Positions 1-11,994 of a stretch of 64,000 bases of DNA are shown here, in pieces. Made by a program: the position numbers and the translations under genes. The DNA comes from Monosporascus cannonballus (Eukaryota > Ascomycota > Sordariomycetes > Xylariales), in contig QJNS01000021.1 in the NCBI GenBank assembly GCA_004154925.1, forward strand, positions 434,001 through 498,000, written 5' to 3'. Each line of letters opens with the position of its first letter. The first letter of the stretch is position 1. The notes under the pieces were generated by a model. That model had not been told where the DNA came from, did not search any database, and worked only from the letters and a program-made list of their open reading frames with translations.

Positions 1-673
1 GTGAAGCTGCTGCTATGGGACATCCATTCTTGAGCCAAGAGGAGACTCTAGCAACTAGAATCTAGCCGTCAAGACTCGAGGCTGCGGGTATCCGCGGGCG
101 CCTACATATGGACAATAGGTAATTAGCTGCATATTTGACTATAGCCGTGCCGCTCAGCGACTCTTGTGACTTACCTACCCGGTCTCTGAGATTGTGGTAT
201 GTGTAGTTATTGAGGTGCTTACCTAAGACTGTACCAAGTCATGTAGTCGAGGCACTGTGGGCTTGTAGGTATGTGCCGTCTCAACATCTCGGAATCGGCT
301 TATCATTATTGCGCTTTTGTTGAAGCTCCCGGCGGCTAGCCCCGGTTTGTGTCTCTGACACCAAATAGGAAGAGTCGTTGTGGATGCCTTCGCAAGCCGC
401 TGCCGTCGCGAGCGCTTACTCATGTATCTGAAAGAAAGAAGCTTGGGGTAGTTTCAAAGGGAACTCGCCCATCTGGGGTTTATCACTGAAACTCCCCAAG
501 GATCCGAACGATGACAGGGGCTTCTGACAGGATTCTGTAAAACTTTCAGCCTTGAAAATACCCTATGCTTGATTCGTCTCGGGCTGTATAGAATCTTGTT
601 TGCACTCTCGCTCAGAGTGGGCCGCCGATCCTCCATAATTGATCCCTGGCACTTCTCGGCTACACGCCGGAAT
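1..673. other. Upstream region, no gene recognised
   Basis: No protein family, tRNA or repeat is recognised here. Open frames on either strand are short and unlike known proteins. The last part must contain the promoter and 5' leader of the monooxygenase gene starting at 674, but no convincing core promoter motif is visible. Confidence 0.4.
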
Positions 674-3080
674 ATGACTAAGAGCGTGTGCATCATTGGT
701 AGGCCTTCCCCAGTCGTCGCAAAGAAGGCTTGGATTCGTGACTTATCACATAAATAGGTGCCGGCCCATCGGGGCTCGTCGCCGCGAAGACGCTGCTGCA
801 CGATGTGGCCCCGGGCTCGTTCAAGGTCACCGTTTTCGATGCGCAGTCCCGGATCGGGGGCCTGTGGCCAAACCGCAAAGATGACGGCGGGGGACTGGTG
901 CACCCACTTATGGTAGCTAACCAGAGTAGGCACACAGTTCAGTTCAGCGACCTTGCTTGGCACGAGTCTGATCCGCAGATGCCTAGGGCGTGGCAGGTTG
1001 GTCAGTACCTCGAACGCTACTTGAAAAGGTATGTAGGCGGCGCGGACTTACGACTCGGCCACAGGGTCGTGGACGCCGAGTTGGAGGATGGCGGGACATG
1101 GAGGGTGCAGACGGAGTCGAGTAACGGCCCCGAGACGAGCCTGTTCGATTACCTACTGGTGGGCACCGGATTCTTCGGCAAGCCCATCTGGCCCGACTAC
1201 GTCCCGCGGGAGGCGGAAGTGCCCATCATCCACAGCAGCAAGTATAGAAGTTTGAAGAGCCTCCTGGGAAACCAAAAGGGTCGCGGTGGTAAGATACTCG
1301 TCATTGGGGGTCAGATGTCAGGGATAGAGATCGCCGGCACTATTGCGACGCACCTCTCCTCGGCCGTTAACTCTCCCGGTGAAAAGGAGATTGAGGAGCC
1401 TGAAAAGTACTCAGTCCACCATATAGCTCACCGACCAGCATGGGTCTTCCCGCTCTTCACATCACCAAAGGTAACCTTGTATTCCCCCTCCTAGCTTCCC
1501 ACTTAAGGGTTTTATTCTTACCAGGATCGCAGACCGACAAGTTAGCGGCACCCTTTCTGCCCTGTGACTTGCCATCCTACAACCTGGCAAATCGCCAGTT
1601 TCCCCTTACGAATACCCAGGGTCACATAAGTGTTGATGCTGCGCGTACATTCAACTCGATTTACAGTTCTGTCCTCGGGACAGACCAGTTCGAATTCTCA
1701 GAAGCGACCAAAGTCGAAGGCAGCCTCATGGATGAACCGCCGTTTTTGGCAATGAGCGATCAGTACATGGATTTTGTGCGATCGGGCTTAATCACCATTA
1801 CCAAGGGTAAGCTCGCCTCCTTATCCGGGCGGACGGCCACACTCGCGGGGAATAACGAGGAGATCACGGACATTGCGGCTGTCGTTCTCGCGACCGGTTT
1901 CGACCCATCCCCGTCCATATCTTTCCTCTCAGCATGCGTGCTCGGCACCCTCTCGCACTCCCCGTCCAACCCCAACCTCCCCCTCGCGCTCGCTTTCCAC
2001 GGCACGCACCACCCCTCCCTCCCGACGCTCGGCTTCGTGGGCTTCTACCGTTCGCCCTACTGGGGTGTGATGGAGATGCAGGCACGGTTCCTCGCGCAGC
2101 TGTGGACGACGCCCACACCCTCCACGGCGCTCCGGCACGCTCTCGAGGCGGACGACAGCATCCGGCGGACGCTCGCGCTGCGGTCGGACCCGCGCGCCTC
2201 GCAGTTCCCCATGGGCGACTACGCCTTCCTGATGCAGGAGTTCGCGCGGGCGCTCGGCATGACCGCCTCGCCGCCGCTCGAGACGCCACCCCTCGCCAAC
2301 GGCCGCGCCATGGATATTCTGACCCCGGCCCGGTACTGCCAGGCGGGAGGCGACGGACGGAGGGGTGCAGAGGCCACCCGCAGCCTCGCACAGACGCAGG
2401 AGACGGCGGTGGCGGCCCTCGGTGGCGTCCGCTTCGTCGCGCGCGCCGTGTTCCGGTCACTGCTCGGCGAGTGGAGCCTCGAGCGCGAGATCGTCAGCCG
2501 GCTGCCGAGCCACCCGAGCGGGCGCTTCGTGGGGGCGGCACGGTTCCTGCTGCGCGCGGGCACGGTGGACGGACGGCGCGGCACGGACCCCGACGCGGAC
2601 TTGGGGCTCGAGTACCTGTACGTCGAGGACGGCGAGTTCAGCGCGTCCAACGGCATGCGGTTCCGTGCCACTCGGCGCTACGTGTACCGGTACGACGAGG
2701 CGCGCGACCGACTGTCAGTGTGGTTCGCGCGCCCCGACGACCCCAGGCGCGCCGACTACCTGTTTCACGAGCTCGACTTCATGGCCCCGAGCTCCGAGGC
2801 CGCGGCGCGGGCCGGAGAGGGACACGAGGGTGCTGTGGGGCTGCAGAAGGAGACGGCGAAAGAGCTGGAGACCGAAGGGGGAAGAGCTGGTGAAGGGGCC
2901 GAAGAAGGAGGGCAGCGCGGCTGGCGGGCCAGGGCGAGCCACCCCTGCGTCGAGGACCTCTACGATGTCCGCTACGAGTTCGCCTTCCGCGCCGTGAACC
3001 TCAGGGACTGGCGCATCGCGTACACGGTCAAGGGTCCGAAGAAGGATTATACGATCGACGGGGTGTATAAGCGGCCGTAG
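674..3080 (+). CDS. FAD-dependent monooxygenase with C-terminal DUF6314-like domain, 3 exons
   Basis: Inferred exons are 674-698, 758-1470 and 1533-3080, giving 761 aa. The introns are 59 and 62 bp with GT-AG ends. The first intron splits the FAD-binding motif: splicing creates GAGPSG at residues 9-14, which supports both the start and the intron. The second acceptor is at 1531-1532, because the nearer AG at 1523-1524 leads to an in-frame stop. A second nucleotide-binding motif GGQMSG (192-197, probably NADPH) and ATGFDPS (about 365) fit the flavin-containing monooxygenase fold. From about residue 540 the protein resembles DUF6314: a GEWSLER-like start, a LYVEDGEF stretch, and an end with VKGPKKDYTIDGVYKR. 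A low-complexity Glu/Gly insert lies near 720. This is probably a soluble oxygenase acting on a small molecule, and the substrate cannot be read from sequence. It converges on the dehydrogenase gene at 3592. Confidence 0.85.
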
Positions 3081-3591
3081 CGCATATAGCAGGATGACAT
3101 GGAGGGATGTTGTTTCCGGTCTTGACTGCTCGAACCGACGTGGATCTGGCATAGAGCAATTGGATTTGGGCTACTTTGAATATGGCATCCAATTTGGTTG
3201 GCCGGTGAGTATGTTTTCCTTGGGCCGGTCTACTAAACGCAGCATCTAGCGGAATCTTCCACGAGATTATCTACCTAAAGCTGATAAATGAGAAGAATGC
3301 ATGGCATCATTAGTCGTGATCTATCATCTGAGGAGTGGTATCTAAGGTTTTCATCTAACCGACGAAAGAGAGGAGTCGTAGAATCACCTCAACAACGCCG
3401 TCCGTCTATCCATTACTCCCGTCTTCAACCCCTTTTCTCTACGTTGCATCCGCCTATCACGTTAAATATGTGGTGTTCTCTTCTCCTTCGCTCTCGTACA
3501 CATCATCCACCCCTCAACCAAAGGTTCCGTCACGGGAGCTGTTCCGAACCGTTACGACCCCGTCGGTGGTCTATTTGCGACTCGGGACGCA
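3081..3591. other. Convergent intergenic region
   Basis: This spacer separates the 3' ends of two convergent genes and should hold both polyadenylation regions. No coding sequence or structured RNA is evident. Confidence 0.4.
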
Positions 3592-4611
3592 CTAGGTCCG
3601 GTGGGGGACGGCAGGGTTCTTGTAGTGGGCAAGCTCGTTCCGGCAGTCCTGGCCCTGGACGTAGTCGCGGAGGTTGCGCAGGGTGCAGGCGGCGATCTCC
3701 TGAAGGGCCTCCTCGGTGAAGAAGGCCTGGTGGCCGCTGATGAGCACGTTGGGGAAGGTGGTCAGGCGCATTAGTAGGTCGTCGTCGATGATATCGCCGG
3801 AGTGGTCCGTGTAGAAGAGCCCGCCCTCGCCCTCGTACACGTCGAGGGCGACGCCACCGAGGCGCCGGCTCTTCAGCGCGCCGAGCAGGGCGCCCGTGTC
3901 TATGAGGCCACCCCGCGACGTGTTGACGAGCAGCGCGCCGGGCTTCATGCGCGCCAGTGTCTCGGCGTTAACGACGTGCCGCGTGCTGTCCATCAGCGGG
4001 CAGTGCAGGCTCACGACGTCGGCCTCGCGCAGCACCGTGTCGAGGTCCGTGTACTCGCCGTACTTGCGGAACTCATCGTTCTCGTAGGGGTCGAAGCCGA
4101 GCACGCGGCACCCGAAGCCGGCGCCCATGATGCGCGCGAAACAGACGCCGATGCGGCCCGTGCCGACGACGCCTACCGTCTTGCCGTTCAACGTGCGGCC
4201 CAGCAGCCCGTCGAGGCTGAAGTTGCCCTCGCGCACGCGGTTGTAGGCCCGGTGCGTCTGGCGGTTCAGACACTGCAGCAGGGCCACGGCGAACTCGGCG
4301 ACGGCCTCGGGCGAGTACGAGGGCACGTTGGCCACGAACAGGCCCAGCTGCTCGGCCACCTTAAGGTCCACGTTGTTGAAGCCGGCGCATCGCAGTAGCA
4401 CGGCCTTGACGTCTTGCTTATGCAGCCGCTCGAGCACGTCGGCGTTGGCCGTGTCGTTCACGAAGATGCAGACTGCGGTGGCGCCCTCGGCGAGGGGCGC
4501 AGTCTTGATGGAGAGAGGCAGTTCGATGTACTCGATCTCGACATCGTTACCGTTTTTTAGGTAAAGCTTGTCATAGGACTTTGCCGAGTAGACAACCAAT
4601 TTTGTCGTCAT
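3592..4611 (-). CDS. D-lactate dehydrogenase-like D-2-hydroxyacid dehydrogenase
   Basis: Intronless, 339 aa, close to the length of bacterial fermentative D-lactate dehydrogenase (LdhA), which it resembles along its whole length. The N-terminal catalytic half has CIFVNDTANADVLERL and LRCAGFNNVDL. The NAD-binding Rossmann motif GTGRIG is at residues 150-155, followed by GFDPYE, whose Asp would bind the NAD ribose. Next come HCPL (203-206), the substrate Arg in NTSRGG (R233), the Glu region DVYEGE (260-262) and the catalytic His in GHQAFF (H294). All active-site residues are present, so NAD-dependent reduction of pyruvate or another 2-keto acid is likely, probably in the cytosol. The start is the first Met of a frame that aligns with the family from residue 1. 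The lack of introns and the bacterial-type similarity allow an old horizontal origin, but this is not shown here. Confidence 0.92.
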   Translation of the reverse strand: MTTKLVVYSAKSYDKLYLKNGNDVEIEYIELPLSIKTAPLAEGATAVCIFVNDTANADVLERLHKQDVKAVLLRCAGFNNVDLKVAEQLGLFVANVPSYSPEAVAEFAVALLQCLNRQTHRAYNRVREGNFSLDGLLGRTLNGKTVGVVGTGRIGVCFARIMGAGFGCRVLGFDPYENDEFRKYGEYTDLDTVLREADVVSLHCPLMDSTRHVVNAETLARMKPGALLVNTSRGGLIDTGALLGALKSRRLGGVALDVYEGEGGLFYTDHSGDIIDDDLLMRLTTFPNVLISGHQAFFTEEALQEIAACTLRNLRDYVQGQDCRNELAHYKNPAVPHRT

Positions 4612-6101
4612 GGCTGATTCACTAAACTGTCTCTAGGGATATGGGTTGAGGGTGAGAGAGATAATGCTTTGTGAGCGATAGGTCCCAATATAATGGGAGG
4701 TGATTGTGCTGGGGGCTAATAAGGTTGGAGGTTTGGCGGGGTAACTATCGCTGCAGTATTAAACCTCCCGTATCTCGTTGACGAATGATTTGCGTAATTC
4801 TGATTCAACCTGGACGGATGAGTGCGATCGGGCGAAAAGAAAAAAAAAATTAATGAACTAGGAAACGGAATACCTCCTAACTTATACTCTGATTAGACGA
4901 ACCTGGGCGGGCTCGACTGACTTTCAGCTGAATGGACAGGAGCATATTGTTGCTGAGACGTGTGTGCGAATCCAAGACCGGCTGGAAGCGTGGCATTACA
5001 GTGTCATACGAGCGCCGCCACGCTCAGCGCCGGCGGGCGGCCTTGCCCGATCCTTGGCACTTGCTACATAGCCGATTCAGAGTCGTTGATCACCGGCTCA
5101 GTCGGTCCTATTCTCATCTTACAGGCTACAGGTGGCATCATGCAGACGGGGAGAAGATGTGAGGCAACTGTGACTGTTGATATGAAAAGATGAGCCATAG
5201 TCGGTTGAGCTGTTAGCCTACCATATGCCCTACGCTACCTAGTGTAACCCTTGTTCGAAGTTGGGCTTGCAGAGGAGGCGGGTATTACGGTGATAGGCGG
5301 TCCACAGTGCCAGTGTGGTTTTTGGCCTCTTGGGAAACCCCACCCGCTCGATTGGTTACTCGCTTATTAGCGTGGTGCCAGTTGGGTCATCATGTGCCTG
5401 GAATCAGTCATTCGGATTATTCCAAAAGTTGCTTGTAATCAATGTCCTTTACGGGATCACAAGCATGCGCTCGGTTGCTGATAACTCAATGATCGGACAG
5501 AATGTGCCCTACATTCGATATCTCCACTGGCCCTTTTGTCCAGATTCTGTCGAACAAGCAACATCGTTACGTGTTACTTTACATACGTCGATAATCCACC
5601 GTTGGTATTTGTTTGAAAGAGGGTTCTCAACGACGATAGGAAATGCTCCCAGAGATGGTGATTTTAATCCCTCCACCCAAATGAGCTAACTCTTTTTGCA
5701 TAAACTACCGGCTTGGTCGGTATTGCGATGCCGCTCTTCGTCTTCGCTCTGCGTCACGACGCATTACCAGTCCCTGATATGGCAGGTCGATAGTGCAGCT
5801 CAGCGTCACATCTAACCCCAAACGGCTCCTCCCCCGCACGATGATCAGTGTGCAAAGCTTGGGGCTTATACGCAAGACCTCTCGTTAGCCAACTTGAAGT
5901 CTTGTACGCTGCGCCGTCAGTAGCGTCATGCCGAGGGCACTGCGCGCAATCGGCGGGGAAGCGTGCGCATTAGATCGCGCCGCTGTCGGAGAAGTACTTC
6001 AAGAATAAGGATATACTAAGCGCTGCATATCGCGCTCCTGGGAAGTAACTGTGGGCGAAATCCTATTGAGACCGGCATTCCTTGATGCCAACTGATCCAG
6101 C
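4612..6101. other. Intergenic region, no gene recognised
   Basis: About 1.5 kb between divergently transcribed genes, so it holds both promoters. The longest frames, for example 5315-5689 (+), have no family resemblance, no splice-supported extension and no obvious coding bias. I treat them as chance. A short A-rich run lies near 4840-4850. Confidence 0.45.
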
Positions 6102-8420
6102 ATGTGGTATATCACGAAGACTCAGGCTTCGACAGCGCTCCTCCTTGCCGTGGCATATGCCTGCCAGCATGAGCGCCACGTTCGTCCTGTGCTGGTGAAG
6201 AGACAAGACTCTCCACCAATGCCTTTAAGTGCAGAAGAGAGCGTCCTCGTCGAGTCTATCTCTAATACGACACTATCGGAATGGTCTTACTACTATACCC
6301 ATGGCGATCATGTGGCGGGGCGGAATCGTACTATGGCAGACTGGACCGCTGACCGTTTCGCCGAAAATGGCCTCAACTCGAGTGTTGTATCTTATAACGT
6401 ATTTTTGAACTACCCTATCAACAACTCGTTGAGTCTTACTTGGGCCAATGGGAGCACGTATCACCCCTCCCTCGAGGAGGCCCTGCTGAGCGAGGACGAC
6501 ACGTCGAGCTATCCGAATCGCATTCCCATATTTCATGGGTATTCGGCTAGTGGGTCTGCTACCGCCGAATACGTCTATGTCGGCCGGGGGCAGCAAGTTG
6601 ACTTCGAAAGGCTGGTTGAACTCGGTATTCCTCTCGACGGCAAGATAGCCGTGGCTCGGTATGGTGGTCCATTTAGAGGTTTGAAGGTGAAGAACGCGCA
6701 GAGCTACGGCATGGTCGGGGCGGTTATCTTCACCGACCCCGGTGATGATGGAAACATGACCGAGGCCAACGGTTATGCGGCTTACCCAGATGGCCCGGCA
6801 AGGAACCCTACGTCAGTGCAGCGAGGGAGTGTCATGTTTATTTCTACGTATCCAGGAGATCCGACGACACCCGGCTACCCCTCGAAGGAGGGTTCACCTC
6901 GTGCAGACCGCTCCCCTGTACTGCCGCAAATCCCATCCATCCCGATCTCATACCAGGATGCTATCCCCATCTTAGCTGCCCTTGATGGGCATGGAACGCC
7001 AGGCGACACTGTAAACCGGACGAGATGGGTTGGTGCGCTCAACGTATCTTATAGTACCGGACCGGCTCCGGGGACGACGCTCAGTCTCAGCAATTTTATG
7101 GACGACCAATATACTGATATCTGGAACGTTATCGGCATTATTAATGGTACGAACGCCGATGAGACGATTGTCATTGGGAACCATCGGGACGCGTGGATCA
7201 TCGGAGGTGCCGCCGACCCCAATTCCGGCGGCGCGGTTCTCATCGAGCTGTCCAAGGCGTTCGGCAAGCTCCTCGAACAGGGGTGGAAACCGAAGAGAAA
7301 TATTGTGCTGGCTTCTTGGGACGCTGAGGAGTATGGGCTAGTCGGGTCCACTGAATGGGTCGAAGAGTATATCCCCTGGCTGACCGAAACCGCCATCTCG
7401 TACCTGAACATCGACATCGCGACTGCTGGGCCGCACCCGGACATCGCCGCAACTCCGGAACTGCACACCATCGCTCTCGAGACCATGAAGAAAGTTCTTT
7501 GGAGGGATACTGGCCGGACCATGTACGACGAATGGTACGATGAATTCCAGGGCGAAGTCGGCGTGCTAGGAAGCGGTAGCGATTACACCTCGTTCGTGCA
7601 CAACGGGATAAGTTCCGTGCGTAAAATTATGAAGACTCGATAGGACTTCGGCTGACGACGAGCAGATTGATATGGGCTCCGGTGGAGGACCGAACGACCC
7701 GATCTACCACTACCACTCTAACTTTGACTCCTATCACTGGATGGCGACGTACGGCGACCCAGGGTTCCTCACCCACAAGTCGATGGCCCAAGTATGACCA
7801 ATTATCAGCCGCGTCCGCCTTTATCCTACTAACTCTCCCCGTAGTATCTGACTCTGATGGCCTACAACCTAGCCACAGCCGACATAATTCCGTTCGACCT
7901 ACCAAACTACGCCATACAGCTCGCGACGTATTACGAGGCCCTGACATCCACCGTCAGCGCAGCGTCGGCGGATATAGACCTCGGCCCGCTGCGAGACGCG
8001 ATGTCCGAATTCGTGCTCCGGACGACGGAAATCCAGGCGATGGAGCAGCAAGCCCTGGCGGGGGCCAGCAGCAACCCCGATCTGCTCACGGTGGTCAACC
8101 ACAAGTACAGAGACTTCCAGCGTGGGTTCATCTCGCAGGGCGGGCTTCCGAACCGCACGTTCTTCCGGCACCTGATCTTCGCGCCGGGCGTCGACACGGG
8201 TTTGTTCCCCTCCATTTTTTTTTCTTTTTTTCCTTGCGTCATTTTACGGTGGTTTGCTGACATGGGCCATGCATGCTGATGATGACAAACAGGTTACGCG
8301 CCGACGACGTTCCCGGGCATCACGGAGGCGGTGGACGCGGGGAATCTGACCCTCGCCGCTGAGTTTGTCCGGAGGACTGCCGATGCTATTCTGGCGGCTG
8401 CCGATATCCTTAAGCCATAG
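6102..8420 (+). CDS. Secreted M28B metallopeptidase (glutamate carboxypeptidase II/PSMA-like), 4 exons
   Basis: Exons are 6102-7616, 7666-7791, 7845-8199 and 8293-8420, giving 707 aa. Introns are 49, 53 and 93 bp. The second has a textbook branch point (TACTAAC) before CCCCGTAG, and the first uses an unusual donor, GTGCGT. The N-terminus has a hydrophobic stretch (residues 10-20, STALLLAVAYA) fitting a signal peptide, then a dibasic KR (33-34) like a Kex2 site. A PA-type domain (about 150-310) is followed by the co-catalytic zinc peptidase core: H361 (GNHRDAW), D372 (DPNSGG), catalytic E409 with ligand E410 (DAEEYG), D438 (YLNID), and the last His in the YHYHSNFD region encoded by exon 2. All five metal ligands and the general base are present. 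The C-terminal helical region (EALTSTVSA to ADILKP) matches the TfR dimerisation domain. Extracellular or vacuolar cleavage of C-terminal acidic residues is likely. Confidence 0.93.
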
Positions 8421-10648
8421 AAGTGCTATTGGTAGCCGACCCTTGGAAATTGGGGTCGATATAAGCCCTTGATCTGAGAACCATAGTAAGAACAGCGTGC
8501 GCCTTGCTCAAGCTCGGGATGGAACATATGATACTATGGCCAATGTCAATACAGCCTTTGCTACGCCTTTTAAACGATACTGCCACCATACAGGCAGGAC
8601 GATAATAGACAAAAGGCCGTGGAATTAATTCGTCCGGTTAGGGATAGGGTTCGAGATCTTCTCATGCTAGTTCTGTCCACTGCAGACATCATGCTGATAA
8701 GTGACGATTTGCAACGTTTTATATGATGAGCTGAGGGCAATACAGTCATGTTAATGATGTTGAGTTCTCCCTAGAAGCGGATCGTCATCAGTGACCAGCC
8801 GACTTTTAACGAGTCGTTGTCGGATGCCACCTCGCGAACATTAATAAGGCGTCGTACTCGCTACTACGTCGTGGGGCAAGTTTAATATTCTACTCAGGTA
8901 TTTTCAATGAACTAACCTTTTCAAGCTTCATAGGAATCAGAAAGCCATCGTAGCAATAGCGTTAGACTCTAATGCTCCATGGTACCTGACGGGGGTGCTA
9001 ATATTCATTAATGTTCGGCCTGATACTAAGTAGACAGGCAGTTCCCAACTGGCCCTCGCTAGCCGATACCTTGACAGCTGAACCCGACATCGGGCTCTCG
9101 CCGAGCCGCTGGAGACTCCCTGGAATTCTTTTATAGCCCTATTGACGTACGCAGCGACTTTGTTTAAAGCGCTAACGTAAGGGCCTTTTGTTTATATCGA
9201 CATCTCCATGCATTCTATATAAGACACGCTCATACATTAACATAGTTATCCTGGCCATGCTTCGTACCACGTCGCGATATCGTTGGCCTTACGAACTATA
9301 AAACCGGTGCCCGAACATGGAGTTAGCAGGATCCACTTTCCGATATCATAACGTCTACAACTTTGAGGCGAACCGGGGGCTCGGATCCTACCATAGGTGT
9401 AGTTTGTTAAGTGAAGCTTGATATACACATATATATACTTATGGCCGTGTGCAACGGGAAGAGTTTCCTGTGAGTTCAGGGCAACACGCTTGTAAACTGT
9501 TCATTAGGGGTGTAATCACTTAGCAGGCATGTCTCATCAACTCATCGGTAACGGGGAATTCCCAGCCAAGTCGCATAACAGAACGTGCCTTCGAGTGCCT
9601 AAACATACAATTAAGGCGTTCATAACCGATACAACAGCCACGTGTGATCAGCCCCCGCGGTGAAGGTGCCGGGGCTCGTCTTCTGCTCGGGCTAGACACC
9701 CAAGGGCAAGACATAACATTGTCCCCACTGTGGTCGGTTTCGCTAGCATCGCGTAGTCTTAGTAGCGCTCACTTCAATATTGCACTGATCCTCATTAAAA
9801 CGCGAAATGTAAGGGCACAGGGTAAAACAGGAAAGAACGTGACCTCTTGGAGTACAGGAAAAAGCTTAGTTGGGGATATTTGTGAAAAGTTAGGGGGTGT
9901 GGTTGGAAAATCAGGGAGCCAGCTAGGAAAAGACATGATAAGATAATTATCAAGATAGGCTATCAGATGTCTGCCGTAGAGTAGCTCTGACTCAACGGTA
10001 AACAAACAGCACGAGTCTTAATGCCCCTCTCGATACAAAATGAAAAATATCGTGAAGAGCCAGTAGCCCGGTATGATGTATGCAATATGGTCGACCTAGA
10101 TGAATCACAGGAATACTACGTTACCCCCTAATCATGCTTGGTCATCTTACTACAAACAGTCTAAACTCGAGGAAGTATCCGACCTCGGAATGTTATCCAA
10201 GTTCCTCCACACCGCTGTACGAAGAACCAGATAGTGGGGATCACGCCGCTAAATTTAACTATTTACTGTTCCTGCACCCCCCTGAGTATCGTTTTCAAAG
10301 TTGCCATGATATCCAGTAGTGACCGCTCTCTCACGATGCTGCTGTTAAGGCCTCTAAACCAGCGTTGGGTTCATAACCTGCATCCGATCGTTAGGATGAT
10401 TCCTGTCTAGATTTCACATAGCGTATGAGCGATTCAGCCATTTAGCAAAGACTCACTCTTTATATCCCACGTGCCCTTCGGAAAACCGCCTGGATGACCG
10501 AGAGTGAATCAAACTCGGCATGATCGTGACAGATCTTAAGTATCTCGGAACTATTTAACAGGCGCTTTCAATACCTCTGAAACCTGTTCAGGGTCTTTCT
10601 CCCCCCAATGAACCTACTACAGAAGATCCTTCGACAGCATTATCGACT
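8421..10648. other. Intergenic region, no gene recognised
   Basis: About 2.2 kb of mixed composition without a recognisable protein, tRNA or transposon. Frames at 9644-9946 (+) and 9769-10005 (-) overlap each other and resemble no family I know. An open stretch just before 10649 (10562-10648, same frame) could be the start of an exon after the acceptor-like CCTGTTCAG. Confidence 0.4.
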
Positions 10649-10960
10649 ATGTCGGACGAGGAACGTATCATCCCTTCGGACACGACCAAGAAGGCATTCT
10701 TGAATATTTTCGCCGGGGGCTGCGGATGTTCCACACTGAAACAGAATAAGAAGGACGGGTGGGAACATATACGACCGTCCAAGGGCAAGATTCGCAATGA
10801 CGGAATGATATGGGTCAGGGAAACGAACAGCGAGGGTCAGAAAATCCGCTATGCGCTAAAGACGGAGGAGGTAGCGACAGCAGCAGCTCCGAGAGTAGCT
10901 CGTGAAGCGCAAGAGCCTCAGGTTCAGGAAACAGATCAGGGGACTGACCTCTCCCCCTAA
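10649..10960 (+). CDS. Small hypothetical protein
   Basis: A 103-aa frame near the edge of the gene-bearing region. I do not recognise it. It is hydrophilic, has a cysteine pair (CGCS) near residue 26, a basic middle (STLKQNKKDGWEHIRPSKGK) and an acidic, Glu/Gln-rich tail from about residue 75. An in-frame stop lies upstream at about 10,559 with no earlier ATG, so either this Met is the start or the frame is the last exon of a gene spliced near 10,595. No signal peptide or membrane segment is visible. It is the last plausible host reading frame before the AT-rich compartment starting about 100 bp downstream, and it may be a gene remnant. Confidence 0.35.
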   Translation: MSDEERIIPSDTTKKAFLNIFAGGCGCSTLKQNKKDGWEHIRPSKGKIRNDGMIWVRETNSEGQKIRYALKTEEVATAAAPRVAREAQEPQVQETDQGTDLSP

Positions 10961-11994
10961 GAGCTTCACCAACATCTCTACTGCGCGATTCCCTTTTAAC
11001 TCTGCTGGCGGATCATAGCAAGGTCTTGCCAAAGCTGTCGAACTGAAGCGACTAAGGATAGGAATTTTTATGAGACCCTGACATCACACACTGAAGTATA
11101 TAACTGAAAAAGATATATGAATAGATTTTTAAGTTTTCGAAGGTCCTGAATAAAAGGTAAAGGTAACGAGCCTTCTTTATATATACAGAAAAACAATAAT
11201 AACCAAACAGTTCAGTTACCGAAATGATAAAAATAATAACCGTTAATGTAAAAATTAATGAAATTAAAGCCCTTTAAATCCAATATACCCCCAGCTATTA
11301 AGAACTAATAGATAAAACCTTTTCGATAAAAGAAAAGTACTTAACAAGGAAATGTCATAATGATTAAAAAAAGAAACTCAAATCCTATATTTAGGAAAGG
11401 CTTAGATATCGAAATAAAGTTTTAAAAAAGTTCGAATTTATATTCTTAAGTATTAATACTTAACATTATATCGTTAAAATACGATGGTTTTATTAAAAAA
11501 AAACTTTCTTTCTAGTTTTAATTTCACGATCGTTTAGAAATAAAAATGAGAATAACTGTAAAAAAACGAAAAAAAAGTTTTTTATTACAAATTAATTTTA
11601 AAAATTTAATTTAAAACTTTAACATTTTAGCAAACCTCTGATATTACTAGAACTTTAAAATATTAATAAAATCATCTATTATTATAACGTTAATAAACGT
11701 ATATGTGATTTTAATTATTTTGTTTATATACATTTCGCAAAATTAAATAAATATAAACATTAATTTATTTTAATATTTTAATAAAATGCTGAATGTTTTA
11801 AATCAGTAGATATATTTATAATTTATTGTATCTTATTTACATAATTAAATTTTACGTTGGAATTATAATGTTATAAGATTATCCAAAAATCAGAATATAA
11901 AGTTTTAAACACCTTGTCAATTAAAACTATTCACAAACAAAACATCATTTACATATGAAAACGATTATACGTCTAAATATTTGTGTCAAATATT

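Noticed and set aside
454..963. 169-codon minus-strand frame overlapping the start of the monooxygenase
   Set aside because: It lies opposite the first exons of a gene with clear FAD-binding motifs and shows no family resemblance.
1934..2893. 319-codon second plus frame within the monooxygenase C-terminal exon
   Set aside because: It is a GC-rich shadow frame, rich in Arg, Pro and Ala, of the DUF6314-like coding sequence.
3802..4398. 198-codon plus-strand frame over the dehydrogenase
   Set aside because: Antisense shadow of a gene with all catalytic motifs; its composition is that of a reverse frame.
5315..5689. 124-codon plus frame in the intergenic region
   Set aside because: No motif, homologue or splice context is recognised, and its length is within chance for this composition.
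6273..6596. Minus-strand frame inside the peptidase gene
   Set aside because: Shadow of the M28 exon.
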